Counted from the stretch's first letter, positions 1 to 8,881 are shown. The stretch: DNA of 35,265 nucleotides from Porogramme epimiltina (GCA_900155495.1 FTLJ01000654.1:1-35265), one strand, 5' to 3'. Numbers and translations: made by a program. Notes: a model not told the origin generated them from the sequence alone.

Positions 1-44
1 CTTAGAATTTGAGCGCATGCGGCGTTTCACCGCAAACCAACTTT
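1..44. repeat. Outer part of the left arm of a 75-bp inverted repeat
   Basis: Positions 1-44, continued at 6460-6490 on the far side of the LINE, are the reverse complement of 8761-8835. I count 12 mismatches in 75 aligned bases with no gap. The inner part contains gcggtg/caccgc pairing. The match runs to base 1, so the arm may extend beyond the window and any flanking target duplication is out of sight. It could be the terminal inverted repeat of a DNA transposon or one arm of an inverted duplication. Confidence 0.75.
33..44. repeat. Target-site duplication, 3' side of LINE
   Basis: The 12-mer caaaccaacttt at 33-44 reappears at 6448-6459, exactly on the other side of the retrotransposon. 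The last T residues merge with the poly(T) run, so the true duplication could be 10-12 bp. A duplication of this size beside a poly(A) tail is the hallmark of target-primed reverse transcription. Confidence 0.85.
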
Positions 45-62
45 TTTTTTTTTTTTTTTTTT
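42..62 (-). other. Poly(A) tail of the LINE (T run on plus strand)
   Basis: Twenty-one consecutive T on the plus strand at the 3' end of the element. One or two of these belong to the target duplication. The tail is a pure homopolymer without interruptions, which supports a recent insertion. Confidence 0.9.
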
Positions 63-645
63 GTGATCCGTGTTTATTGCCCTTGAGGGCCGAGCCCTAT
101 GGTAGGCATGCGCGACGAGGTAGCTACATGGTGCGGGTGACGAGGGGGTCGCTGGACAGAAGCCGAGAATTGTACGTAGTGGAGGGCGCGGCACACGCCC
201 CGGGGGACGCGCCCGCCGGCCAGGCCGGCAGGCTGCGCTCTCGCCATTAGTATGGTGTGTTTGTAGAGTAGTGTGGAGGGGGCCGAGAAATGAATCTGTA
301 TCGTAACAAAAGGCTGCACGGTGCTGCGAGTCCCGACGCCCCCGACCTTCGAATAGGTAGGGCCGTGGGTTGTAAACCTGCCGCCCTTGTGGGTGCACGC
401 ACGCCCCGGGCTTCTGCCTCTTGCCGCGGTTCAGGGGTACGAGCGTCGGTTGCCCCGCCGCTCGTCAGAACTCCCCCACGCCCAGAGCGTCAAGACCGTT
501 CACACCGCCGCCATAAAGCGAGAGAAAAATAAATGAGAAAGCAAGGGTTCCACACAGCGCCCCGGGCGAAAAAGCGCCCGGGGAAATCCCAGAACCAATG
601 TGTCTCGCGAGCGGAAGGGGGGAGGGGGGAGAAGTCCACCGCGCG
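63..645 (-). other. 3' UTR of the LINE, with a strong stem-loop
   Basis: This stretch follows the ORF2 stop and precedes the poly(A) tail. I see no credible gene in it. It contains a perfect 9-bp GC-rich stem (560-568 with 575-583) around a six-base A-rich loop, about 60 nt after the ORF2 stop. Some LINEs use 3' structures for recognition by their own reverse transcriptase. Whether this one does is inference. Confidence 0.7.
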
Positions 646-3600
646 TCATCCTTCGTCGTCCTCGTCCTTGTCGTCGATTTCTGGTAGCAGGCCAAATATG
701 CGGCGGAAGCGTTCCGTGGCGTTGATGTAAGCGAAAAGCGGGCGGAGCGCGGTCTTCGAGTTGAGGAGGACCGAAAGCTTGCGGCCCTCGCGCCCCAGCG
801 TGCGGAAATGGATCGCGCGGTGTATGCCATAGGCCGGGCAGTCGAGGAGGTAGTGGATGGGCGTCTCTGGGGCTTCCGCGCATGTCGGACACGTGTCGGT
901 GAGGGACTTCCCTATGCGCTTCAGATAAGCATAGAGTGGGACGTGACCCGTCCGCAGCTGGGTTAGGAGGTTAGCGTGGCGGCGCGCGAGGGGCTGCACG
1001 AGCCTAGCGTATTTCCCCGAGGGGGGCGAGTCGTCGACACGGTTGAGTCTGCGAGCCCGGGGGGTGTCCGTCCACCTGCGCACGGCTAGGGTTTTGAGTT
1101 CCTGTGCGTAGTTCTGCCGCGCGCGCGACGCGCTGAGCGGGAGCTTCTTGCGCAGCTCCTTTGGGAGCTCCCTTGGGGCGCTTGATCGTCCCGCAGCTGC
1201 CTCCTTCGCAGCCTTGTCAGCTGCCTCATTGCCTGCGACACCCTCGTGACCGGGTACCCATCGGAGCGTGAGGCGCAGACCCGGGCGTGCGTCCTTGAGC
1301 TTCTTGACGTGCGCGTGAAAGACGTCAGTGAGGTATCTCCCCGGTGCGGAGGTACGTAGCGTGGACGCGCGGATGGTCGCGGTGTTGTCCAGGGCTATAG
1401 ATGCGCGCCGTATCGCCTGCTGTTCCGCGCGAAGGAGTTCGACGCCCAGAATCGTCGCCACGATCTCCGCTTCGTACACTGTGTGCTTCGTCGACGGCCC
1501 GAGGTGATAGCGGAGGATGCGGGGGCGCCGCCTGCCCGGTGCATAGAGGAGCGCGGCGGCCCCGACCCCGCCGTCGACGTCAGAGCCGTCCGTGTAGACG
1601 CGGAACGCGCCACGGCGGGCCCACCGCTCGTCGTCCTTCGCTGCGCGGGCTTTGCCTTCAGGGATGTGGATGTGGTGTCGTGGTTTCCAGCGCGGGTGCA
1701 GGCGGGCTGGGCGGATCGTTTCGATGTTACCCTGCGCGATGCTATGTCGGAAAGCATCCGTAAGTTCATGGAGGGCCGATTTGTGTGACTTGACATAGCG
1801 CTTGCTTGCGCGCCGGACGTGTGGTACTAGCAGGTGCGCGCTGGGCAGCGTGCACAGCCGGACGGCCGCGCGCTGGCAGACCTTCTTGACCAGAAGGTCA
1901 AAGGGGAGGAGATCTGCGTGCACTTCGAGAACGTCAGTGGCCGTGGATCGAAGCGCACCCGTCATGATAAGGAGGGCTTGTCGTTGGACCATGCCCAACC
2001 TCTTCGTTGCGCCTACGGAGCCGTGCTGGCGCTTCTTGCCGGGTATATGTCGGATAGGTGTCAGAAACGTGTCTGCGGCGTATAGCATGCTGGGGACGGC
2101 GACCGAGAGATAGAGGCGTCGCACGACCGCCAGCGTGAGGCCGTTTCGCGCATTTGCGAGTCGCCGCAGCAGCGCGACCCACTTGGTACCCTTAGCTGCG
2201 GCGAAAGCGACGTGTTGCCTGAAACGGAGGTTCCTGTCGAGAAGAACCCCCAGGAAGCGGTGGTGGTCCGTGGGGGGTATGGTCGTACCGTCGGTGAGCC
2301 TCAACGGTGGCCCGAGGTCGCTTCCCGTCGCTCTGCAATTGATCAGTCCAAATTTTTCTAGTGAGAAATCCGAGTTGTGTGCGCGCGACCAGTCGAGTGC
2401 ACCGCCGTCCTTGTCCATAAAGTCGCGGACCTTTGTGTGACAGTCGTCGAAGGTCTTCCCTGTGGTGACAAGGGCGACGTCGTCCATTGAGCCCACCGCT
2501 GTTTGACCTGTCTTGGGCGTCGCACTGTCTATGAGGTCAGAATTATAGAATGCATAGAGTATTACCGAGAGCGGGCATCCTTGGTCGATGCCGCTCAGGA
2601 TCCGGAATAGTTCCGACACATAGTCATCGAACTTGAGGCGCGTCTTCCGGCCGTCGAGCTTGATGCGGAGCCAGTTCGTGTACTCCTCCGGGACGCCGCG
2701 CATGCGGAGGTTGTGAATAAGACGCTCCGGGGACGCTGCTGGGAAGGCGGACTTGATGTCGAGAAAGACGACTGAGGCGCGGTCGCCTCGCCGCCATGCG
2801 TCTTTGATAGTTTTGGTGACGAGATGGATCGAATCCGAGGTGGTGCGCCCGGCGCGTCCACCAAATTGGTAGTTGGCTAGAAGGGAGAGTCGCTCAGCTT
2901 CATATACTAAAACATCTGCGACACACCGGGAGAGAATCTTCGACATGCAGCCGAGTAGTGCGATCGGGCGCCATGCTTTCGCGACCGTGTAGTCAGTCTT
3001 TCCAGGTTTCTTGAGAACCACTGTGTCGGAGACCTTCCATTCGTCGGGGTAGTAGTGCAGGTCGAACGTAGCACGGAAGAGGCGACCTAGATGGGGTGTC
3101 AGCTGATCCACGCAGTTTTTGTATACCTCATTCGGGATGGCGTCCGGGCCTGGTGCCTTGAAGGTACGGAGCGCCGCAATCGCGCCCCGCACCTGGTCGT
3201 CCGTGACTGGCCGGTAAGTGAAACGTGGTGGCGGGTAGGGGCCCACGGGTGCTGGCGCCGTGCTCGGCGGGAGGAAGAAGATGGAATGGAACTTTTCCCC
3301 TTTCTGCTCATTAGTGGTGAGTTTGACTGGGTGCCCGCGCGCATCCGTGTCGTTGATCGTGGGGATGCGCGCGCTGCCGCCGTCCGTCGGACCTGCTTTG
3401 ATGAATCGGTTGGCGTCCCAGATCGTCTTGGAGTCGACAGAATCGATCCAGGCTTTCCAATGGTCGTTCTTCGCTGCACGGATATGGTCAGCGTAGCGGT
3501 TCCGGTAGCGGCGATACTCAGCGTGTGCAGGGTGGTGCTTGTCGCGCCGATGGTGGTGAGACACTCTTCCCAGCCGTTCTTTTTCCTTGCGCATCTTTCT

Positions 3601-4584
3601 GAGCTCCGTCGACCACCACCGTTTTGCGAAGGGGGTGGCCGGTGCCAGTGGGACTTGCTCGTCAATGGTGTGTTGGAGGTCATGCATGAGTGCCGCGAGC
3701 GCCACGTCGAAGTCTTCGCGCGTCGTGAGCGCGTCGTCGGGGGGGGCGCGTGCATCCAGTCGCGATGCGAGTGCCTTGCGGAAATCCTCCCAGTCAACTC
3801 TGCGGTAGTCGCGCGTGACGCGGGGGACGGCTGCCTGTAATGGTATATCAAAGACTGTAATGATAGGGAAATGATCAGTTTTAGCGGGGCGGAGTTCAGG
3901 GTGCACCGTGCACGAGCGTAATGCTTCGTGTAGCTCCTGTGAGCAGAAAACATTGTCGGGTCGAGTTAGGCTCTTCTCGCGCATTGATTCCAGGGTGGGG
4001 ATTGTCGGGGGGAGCGCCATTTCGAGGCCGAAGTCCGCGATGCGCGCGATTAGCAGGTCGGCGCGCTGGACATTTCGCCTGCTGAAGAGTTGGAAGTTGG
4101 CGGGGTCGTCCCATGCCGGGTGGTGTCTGTTGAAGTCGCCGAGCCAGACAACATGGTGGGGGCCTGCGGAGGCCGCGATCGCTGCGCGCGTTGCGCGCGT
4201 GGCTGCGTGGATAGCGGTGTCGTGTTCTCCATCCACATAGAGGTTGAGGAGGTGTAGTCGCGCGTCCCCAGTCTTGATGGTGATGGCGGCGACATCGGGG
4301 CGGGGAATCGTGAGGGGGGCCCAGCTGCCCGTCGAGAGTTGCTTGTTGACAAGTATCGTCGCGCGCGTTCTGCCCGACGTGTCGCGGTCGCGGACGGTGG
4401 GGTAGTGCACCCGCCAGTGTTGGGTTGCGCGCGTGTTCTTCAGGGTGTCGATGTACGGTTCTTGGAGGGCTAGAATGTCATAATTAGTGGGTATCGCCTG
4501 GTGTAGGAGGTCTTCTTGCGCGGTGATCGATTTGTTAAGGTTCTGCTGCCATATACGAAGTTGCGTTAGCGGGTGTTCAGACAT
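646..4584 (-). CDS. LINE ORF2: AP endonuclease / reverse transcriptase / RNase H polyprotein
   Basis: About 1312 residues carry out target-primed reverse transcription. An N-terminal exonuclease-endonuclease-phosphatase domain (about residues 10-245) shows QNLNKS, LQEPY, LGDFN and TDHFPI, which supply the usual N, E, D/N and D/H residues. The reverse transcriptase (about 475-740) shows APGPDAIPNE, motif A FLDIKSAF, motif B GIDQGCPLS and motif C SMDDVAL, so the aspartate pair is intact, with Met in place of the common Tyr or Phe. RNase H (about 1000-1140) has YTDGS, YEAEI, LDNTA and an Asp in NEAADKAAK. A C-terminal CX2CX8HX4C knuckle follows. The ATG at 4584 is chosen because it overlaps the ORF1 stop. 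An in-frame ATG at 4611 would add nine residues. Confidence 0.95.
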   Translation of the reverse strand: MSEHPLTQLRIWQQNLNKSITAQEDLLHQAIPTNYDILALQEPYIDTLKNTRATQHWRVHYPTVRDRDTSGRTRATILVNKQLSTGSWAPLTIPRPDVAAITIKTGDARLHLLNLYVDGEHDTAIHAATRATRAAIAASAGPHHVVWLGDFNRHHPAWDDPANFQLFSRRNVQRADLLIARIADFGLEMALPPTIPTLESMREKSLTRPDNVFCSQELHEALRSCTVHPELRPAKTDHFPIITVFDIPLQAAVPRVTRDYRRVDWEDFRKALASRLDARAPPDDALTTREDFDVALAALMHDLQHTIDEQVPLAPATPFAKRWWSTELRKMRKEKERLGRVSHHHRRDKHHPAHAEYRRYRNRYADHIRAAKNDHWKAWIDSVDSKTIWDANRFIKAGPTDGGSARIPTINDTDARGHPVKLTTNEQKGEKFHSIFFLPPSTAPAPVGPYPPPRFTYRPVTDDQVRGAIAALRTFKAPGPDAIPNEVYKNCVDQLTPHLGRLFRATFDLHYYPDEWKVSDTVVLKKPGKTDYTVAKAWRPIALLGCMSKILSRCVADVLVYEAERLSLLANYQFGGRAGRTTSDSIHLVTKTIKDAWRRGDRASVVFLDIKSAFPAASPERLIHNLRMRGVPEEYTNWLRIKLDGRKTRLKFDDYVSELFRILSGIDQGCPLSVILYAFYNSDLIDSATPKTGQTAVGSMDDVALVTTGKTFDDCHTKVRDFMDKDGGALDWSRAHNSDFSLEKFGLINCRATGSDLGPPLRLTDGTTIPPTDHHRFLGVLLDRNLRFRQHVAFAAAKGTKWVALLRRLANARNGLTLAVVRRLYLSVAVPSMLYAADTFLTPIRHIPGKKRQHGSVGATKRLGMVQRQALLIMTGALRSTATDVLEVHADLLPFDLLVKKVCQRAAVRLCTLPSAHLLVPHVRRASKRYVKSHKSALHELTDAFRHSIAQGNIETIRPARLHPRWKPRHHIHIPEGKARAAKDDERWARRGAFRVYTDGSDVDGGVGAAALLYAPGRRRPRILRYHLGPSTKHTVYEAEIVATILGVELLRAEQQAIRRASIALDNTATIRASTLRTSAPGRYLTDVFHAHVKKLKDARPGLRLTLRWVPGHEGVAGNEAADKAAKEAAAGRSSAPRELPKELRKKLPLSASRARQNYAQELKTLAVRRWTDTPRARRLNRVDDSPPSGKYARLVQPLARRHANLLTQLRTGHVPLYAYLKRIGKSLTDTCPTCAEAPETPIHYLLDCPAYGIHRAIHFRTLGREGRKLSVLLNSKTALRPLFAYINATERFRRIFGLLPEIDDKDEDDEG

Positions 4585-6301
4585 TAGGAGTGAAGGTGGG
4601 CGCGCGAGCACGGGCGCGGTAGTAGCTGCTCAGTTGTGACTGTCGGGGGCCGGCGGTGGCCGCGTTGGCCGCGGGGAAGTGGTGTTGAATCTGCGACCAT
4701 ACTGATGGGGGTGGGGGCGCGCGCGCGAGCTCTTCCTCCTCTGTGATCCACGTCTCTGGATTGTTAGTTACATAGAACCGGAAGCCGCTGTCTGCACGGC
4801 GCGCGGCCAGCTCACGCGTGCGCGCGAGGAAGGCCGGGCATGCGCGATCCCACGCTGGGTGTCTTTCGCCCCCGCAGTTCGCGCAGCGGTGTTGTTCGGG
4901 TGTGTTGGCGGCCTCGCATCGTGCAGTTGGGTGGGTGCCTGCGCAGTTCGCACAGATGTCGGTGGCGCTGGTGCAATCCTTCGCGAGGTGGCCGAAAGCC
5001 TGGCAGCGCATGCAGCGCCGCGGCTCGTCGAAGTCCTTGCGGACTAGGACGCGGCGCCCCGCCAGCGTGAGGCCCTTGATGGCCTTGTTGGCCTGGTTGA
5101 TGTTGGTGACTGTGAGCTGGAGGAAGGCGAGGCGCTGTCCGGGGCGGCGGCGCTCGATGGGCTTGATCCAGTCGGCGCGCGCGATCGCGTTGCTGTCGAG
5201 TCCGTGCGCCTTTTCCACCGCGCGGAGCGTCGCCGCGTCATGGGGATCGAAGTCCGTTGGGACGCGTTCTGCAATCAGTCTGTAAGTTCGATCTATCAGT
5301 TTCGCCTCCATGCCCATCTTCGCTGCGAAGGCGCGGGCGATGTTGGGCTGGAGGAGCCACCGGGCGGTAGCGGCGTTCGAGAGAGTGAATACTACGTCTC
5401 CGTGCTGCTGGATCTTCGCCGATTCGAAGGCGGCCTCCTTGGGCGGGGAGAGACCGCTGGCGGGGAGCATTTCGAGAGCTTGCCGGGCTTTTTCGAGAGC
5501 CTGCCGGTCGTCGAGGGCCTGGCCACCTGTGTCTTTGAGGGCCACCCCGCGGATCAAAAGTTGCCGTTGCAGGAGGTCTGCAAGGTCCACCGCCCGCCGC
5601 GTACGCGCGGGGGCGGTCTCCAGGGTCAGTGTGGGGGCGGTGGGGGGTGACGTACCTGCCGGTGGGGTCGCTTGCCCCACCGCCTGTGCCCCTGCGCGCG
5701 CTGCCGTGAGCGCGGCCTCCGCCTCCCCTAGTCGCGCGCAGACCTCCCCGAGCTTCTCGGTTATCTTGCCGAGCTCCCGTCGAGTGCCTTCGAGTCCCTC
5801 TTGGAGGGAGCTGGTGTTCATCGCAGCTTCTTGTTTGGTGTTGTGCTCGACGTAATCGTCGATGCGCATGACTATTTGCTCCTCCAAACGATCAATGACT
5901 TGGTTTGTGATCGCATCGCAGAGGCGGTCGTTGTAGATTTCTTGTGCTAAAAATGCGAAAGAAATGAGGCCTTTTTGGGCGAGTTCAGCAGTGGGGGCGG
6001 CGCGAGCGAAGTGAAGCAAACCGGTGACGAGGGCGTCCTTGGTGATTGTCAGTTCGCCCTCGCCGGTGGGAACGAGCTGATAATCTCGTTGTCGGAGGAA
6101 CGCCAGGGCGGCGCCCAGGTCCGGGACTGCCGCCCTGGCCTCTTCGAATAGCTGTTCCTGCGTTAGGCGGATCGTGCTTCTCGCTGCCGTCATCGTCTGG
6201 GCCCTGTCGGGCGTCGCGCTGGCACGGGCGCCAGAAGCACCTCGGATCGCCGCGGTGTGGTTCTTCGGCGCAGCGGCCGCGGATCGTCTTTGCTGGGACA
6301 T
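4577..6301 (-). CDS. LINE ORF1: gag-like nucleic-acid-binding protein with three zinc knuckles
   Basis: 574 residues. Non-LTR ORF1 proteins coat the element RNA in the ribonucleoprotein. The C-terminal third holds CMRCQAFGHLAKDC (CX2CX4HX4C), CANCAGTHPTARC (CX2CX3HX4C) and a CX2CX4HX6C cluster, at about residues 430-490. A region near residues 170-210 with regularly spaced Leu, Glu and Lys looks able to form a coiled coil, in keeping with ORF1 trimerisation in other LINEs. A proline-, threonine- and alanine-rich linker follows it. The frame is open from the ATG at 6301 to the TGA at 4577-4579, and this stop overlaps the ORF2 start. Confidence 0.93.
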   Translation of the reverse strand: MSQQRRSAAAAPKNHTAAIRGASGARASATPDRAQTMTAARSTIRLTQEQLFEEARAAVPDLGAALAFLRQRDYQLVPTGEGELTITKDALVTGLLHFARAAPTAELAQKGLISFAFLAQEIYNDRLCDAITNQVIDRLEEQIVMRIDDYVEHNTKQEAAMNTSSLQEGLEGTRRELGKITEKLGEVCARLGEAEAALTAARAGAQAVGQATPPAGTSPPTAPTLTLETAPARTRRAVDLADLLQRQLLIRGVALKDTGGQALDDRQALEKARQALEMLPASGLSPPKEAAFESAKIQQHGDVVFTLSNAATARWLLQPNIARAFAAKMGMEAKLIDRTYRLIAERVPTDFDPHDAATLRAVEKAHGLDSNAIARADWIKPIERRRPGQRLAFLQLTVTNINQANKAIKGLTLAGRRVLVRKDFDEPRRCMRCQAFGHLAKDCTSATDICANCAGTHPTARCEAANTPEQHRCANCGGERHPAWDRACPAFLARTRELAARRADSGFRFYVTNNPETWITEEEELARAPPPPSVWSQIQHHFPAANAATAGPRQSQLSSYYRARARAPTFTPNV

Positions 6302-6447
6302 TTGTATGCTGGATCGGGTGTAGGGACACTACCTAGTCCTAGAAACTCCCCCAGGACGGCTTGTATGTCGCCTGCAGGGGGTCTTCTCGGTGGGCCCGGA
6401 GCGTGGGAAAAAAGCGGAAGGTGGGAGTAAGAGGTCAAGGAGCGTCC
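6302..6447 (-). other. Short 5' leader of the LINE
   Basis: About 146 nt lie between the inferred 5' end and the ORF1 ATG. If the insertion is full length, the internal promoter must lie here or extend into ORF1. I see no TATA-like motif that I would defend. A slight 5' truncation cannot be excluded from one copy. Confidence 0.6.
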
Positions 6448-6459
6448 CAAACCAACTTT
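6448..6459. repeat. Target-site duplication, 5' side of LINE
   Basis: Second copy of caaaccaacttt. It marks the 5' end of the LINE at about 6447. It also allows the pre-insertion sequence to be understood, because the text on its right continues the inverted-repeat arm that begins at position 1. Confidence 0.85.
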
Positions 6460-6490
6460 GTCTGTCATGACTTCCCCAGACATCTAGCTC
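6460..6490. repeat. Inner part of the left inverted-repeat arm (split off by the LINE)
   Basis: After removal of the LINE and one 12-bp duplication, this segment joins 1-44 and continues the match to the right arm. Identity is lower here than in the outer part, because most of the 12 mismatches fall in this inner section. Confidence 0.7.
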
Positions 6491-7350
6491 ACAAAAATTT
6501 ATTATTGGGTGCTGGGTATGCATTACACGAGCCAGAAGAACAAGTTCCAACACCTCAGAAGAGAAAATAAGTGGGTTAAGGCGATTTTTGGGTCGGTGAA
6601 AGCATCTAGGGAGCCTTGGAGCGAGGTAAGAATGTCAATATTACTTTGACGGGTGTGAGAAGAGTAGTCAAAAAGTGACACACCACATTCGGGATGGTAA
6701 AGAAGTGAACGAGATAGCTGTGAGCCCTTTGACGTCCACAGAGGGTGACCACAACGCCCAATCCATGCTCGGAGATCGTCAAATGGTCAGATATTGAGGC
6801 GAAGTTGGGCGAGCGCATGAGCGCAGGAGTACCGCCGTCACCCGCCATGTAAGGGATAGAAAGATAACTGTTGGTGTAAACAGGAAGGGGCAGAGTCAAA
6901 TGCTAGCTTTAGGTAGCCGGTGAACGGAGACTCGGAGGCACATACCGGCGGAATGGATCACAGTGTGTGTGACATGGTATGTTATAATGTCTAGCTTCTG
7001 TAGAAGAGTATTTTGTGAGCACCGGCGACAGCAATCGGCAGGTCGTGCTTGGAGGCGTCGAGAAGTAGAATATGAGTGTTGACGTACTACAGCGACGGAA
7101 CCATAAACGTATGCCCGAAAATATTTACTTTGAGAGTGACCGTATCACCGGCATGCCGTCGAAGCAGCATACCAGTGTCTTGAATCATACCGGCTTCGAA
7201 ATCTATGATGTCCACGCCTGAGAGCCGGCACTCTGTTCCTGTGTGCGTGAGAGTCCGGAGGAGTACCTAACTTGATAACACATCTGTCAGTAGTTATGTA
7301 GATCGCAAATGCTCAGATACGTACCGAGTCACACCAGGCATTATCTCACA
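6460..7350 (-). pseudogene. Decayed minus-strand protein-coding stretch, family not recognised
   Basis: On the minus strand several long protein-like segments follow one another in shifting frames. One (about 7230-7080) contains VDIIDFEAGMIQDTG and NIFGHTFMVPSL. The next (about 7080-6990) contains THILLLDASKHDLPIAVAG. Another (about 6880-6680) contains MAGDGGTPALMRSP and ISDHLTISEHGLGVVVTL. A frameshift near 6690 leads to SLFDYSSHTRQSNIDIL and then ELDVWGSHDRQSW, which runs into the inverted-repeat arm. A GT-AG intron with a gtacgt donor is plausible at about 7325-7260. I do not recognise the family. It could be a captured host gene or a remnant of the element's own gene. The LINE inserted into its downstream end. 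Confidence 0.5.
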
Positions 7351-7674
7351 TAACAACATTGGGTCCCTCTGTTTCCGCTGTCCGAAGCACCGAGGGCGGG
7401 AAGATGAAGAGGGACAAGCACTGTGGAGTCGATATTTTCTCACGCCCTCCTGCCCACCGACGCGCGACGGCGCCTTCGTCCACTCCCTTGTACTCGACCC
7501 TCTTCCCATCTTCATGCTCGGAATTCGCACCCAGAAACACTGTCCGGGCTGTCGCCGCACACCAATGCTTGTATCAGTCCCTCCCTAGCGTCCCTTTCCT
7601 TCCCCTCACTGCAAAGTTTCCCCTTTGTCCCACTAGACTTCCACCGTCCCCCTCCCTCTCCCGCGACACCTCCC

Positions 7675-8330
7675 ATGGCTGCCGTCTCAGGTTCATCCAC
7701 CGCCCGCCACCTCAGCCCTTCCAAGAGGCAGTTCAAGCAGTCCTCTCGTGTAGCGGGCTCCAGCGCATGCCCCGTGGTGGTGAGTATAGTGCCACAGTCC
7801 CCTTCGGCTTCCCGATCTCCTTCTCACTTCCTAAAAGGATCCGTATAACGGCCATGAAGACACCGCAAACCTCTGCGCGCGGTTCGCCACGCATTTGTTT
7901 GCGTGTCCCGACCTTCCCCCCTCTCGGCGACCGTGCTCCCCGCCTCGTCGCCGCCCCTCGCCAACTTCATCGCGTACACCCTCCGCCGCACGCGTCATGT
8001 TCGCCGCTCTCTGTCACCTCCAACGTCTCAAAGGGCCACGGGCTGTATCTCACGTACGTTCTCTTGCGCCCTCCATCATGCCCTCCACCACGCACTCGCC
8101 CCGGCACCGTCCACATCTCTGCTGGGGCGCGTATCGACCGCTGTGCTCGTGCACGCCGGTGCCCCGCCGTACTCGGGCTCGTCGTCGCCCCACACTCCCG
8201 ATACCTCGAGACGTGTCGTCGTCCACGCCGCCCTCGACGCCACTCGGGTATAAACCCGGGTCGTCGGGAGCGGTGCGGTCGGCGCCCCCGTCCAGATAGA
8301 GGCATCCCCCGCTACGGTGCCGCATGTTCT
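7675..8330 (+). pseudogene. Broken Pcl-type cyclin gene fragment
   Basis: An ATG at 7675 opens a 35-residue exon (MAAVSGSSTARHLSPSKRQF...) that ends at a gtgagt donor at 7780. From about 7853 another frame reads EDTANLCARFATHLFACP. After frame changes come LANFIAYTLRRTR and FAALCHLQRLK. This is the order seen at the start of the cyclin box of basidiomycete Pcl-type (Pho85-partner) cyclins. The rest of the box is missing. The text then jumps to a Ser/Pro/Thr-rich part (YSGSSSPHTPDTS) that resembles the C-terminal tail of such proteins. Frameshifts plus an internal deletion make it a pseudogene. Family recognition is from memory and needs a database search. Confidence 0.65.
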
Positions 8331-8760
8331 CGTCACCACCTTCGGCGCGGTCGCTTCCCGTCCAAGAACCGTGCCACCGGCGCCCACGGTCCCCGCAGTG
8401 CTCAAGAAGGCCAAGCACAGGGACGTGTCTGCGCGGGCAAATCCTTGTGCGCGGCAGACGCGCCCTCAGGACCATGAGCCTAGTGCACACGGTCTGCCCT
8501 GCAGCCCTGTCCGCCAAGAATGACCCCACATTCACGAGCCAACAGGGCACGTCGTTCAACCTGGCTATGTGCAGGGAAACTAGGTGCGTCCCAATGCTCA
8601 TAACCTACGTAAACAGCCATTGATGTAGACTTGAAGCCACCCTGGACGCTCTCACCCACGCGAAATCTGCTTCAACTTGCCGAGTTTCCCTTCGGGTGCC
8701 TCGTAATTTACTGTGCTGGCTCGTAACATGTATAACTAACACGCCGATATATATATTTGT

Positions 8761-8835
8761 GACCTGGATGCCAGACGAAGTTGTGGCAGACGAAGTTGGC
8801 TTGCGGTGAAACACCGCATGCGCTCAAATTCTAAG
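8761..8835. repeat. Right arm of the 75-bp inverted repeat
   Basis: This is the uninterrupted counterpart of the left arm and ends with attctaag at 8835, followed by a T-rich stretch. The small palindrome gcggtg-aaa-caccgc lies in it. It also resembles the 3' hairpin plus CTRR end of a Helitron, but a Helitron would not explain the inverted partner at the left. Confidence 0.75.
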
Positions 8836-8881
8836 TTATTTTTTCTCACGGCCCCCTCCCACCAAAAGGGCGACCAGTTTG

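Larger units (their letters stand above)
45..6447 (-). mobile_element. Full-length non-LTR retrotransposon (LINE, APE-RT-RNaseH type, Tad1-like)
   Basis: Reading the minus strand, the element has a short 5' leader (6447-6302), ORF1 with zinc knuckles (6301-4577), ORF2 with endonuclease, reverse transcriptase and RNase H (4584-646), a 3' UTR of about 580 nt and a pure poly(A) tail (T at 42-62). A 12-bp duplication brackets it. Both ORFs are open throughout and all catalytic residues I looked for are present, so the copy seems young and possibly competent. The combination of AP-type endonuclease, RT, RNase H and a final zinc knuckle fits the fungal Tad1 group or the I group. The exact clade is inference and needs an RT phylogeny. 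Confidence 0.95.

Noticed and set aside
3091..3840. A 249-codon plus-strand frame inside the LINE
   Set aside because: It is opposite the reverse transcriptase and endonuclease region of ORF2 and has no recognisable domain.
7359..8477. A 372-codon plus-strand frame
   Set aside because: It is rich in Pro, Arg and Ser and of low complexity. The cyclin-like pieces lie in other frames within the same interval, so this frame is a GC-rich shadow.
8795..8835. Helitron 3' end (hairpin followed by CTAA)
   Set aside because: The hairpin and CTRR-like end are suggestive, but the same sequence occurs inverted at the left end and a Helitron has no inverted terminal copy. No Helitron helicase is seen.
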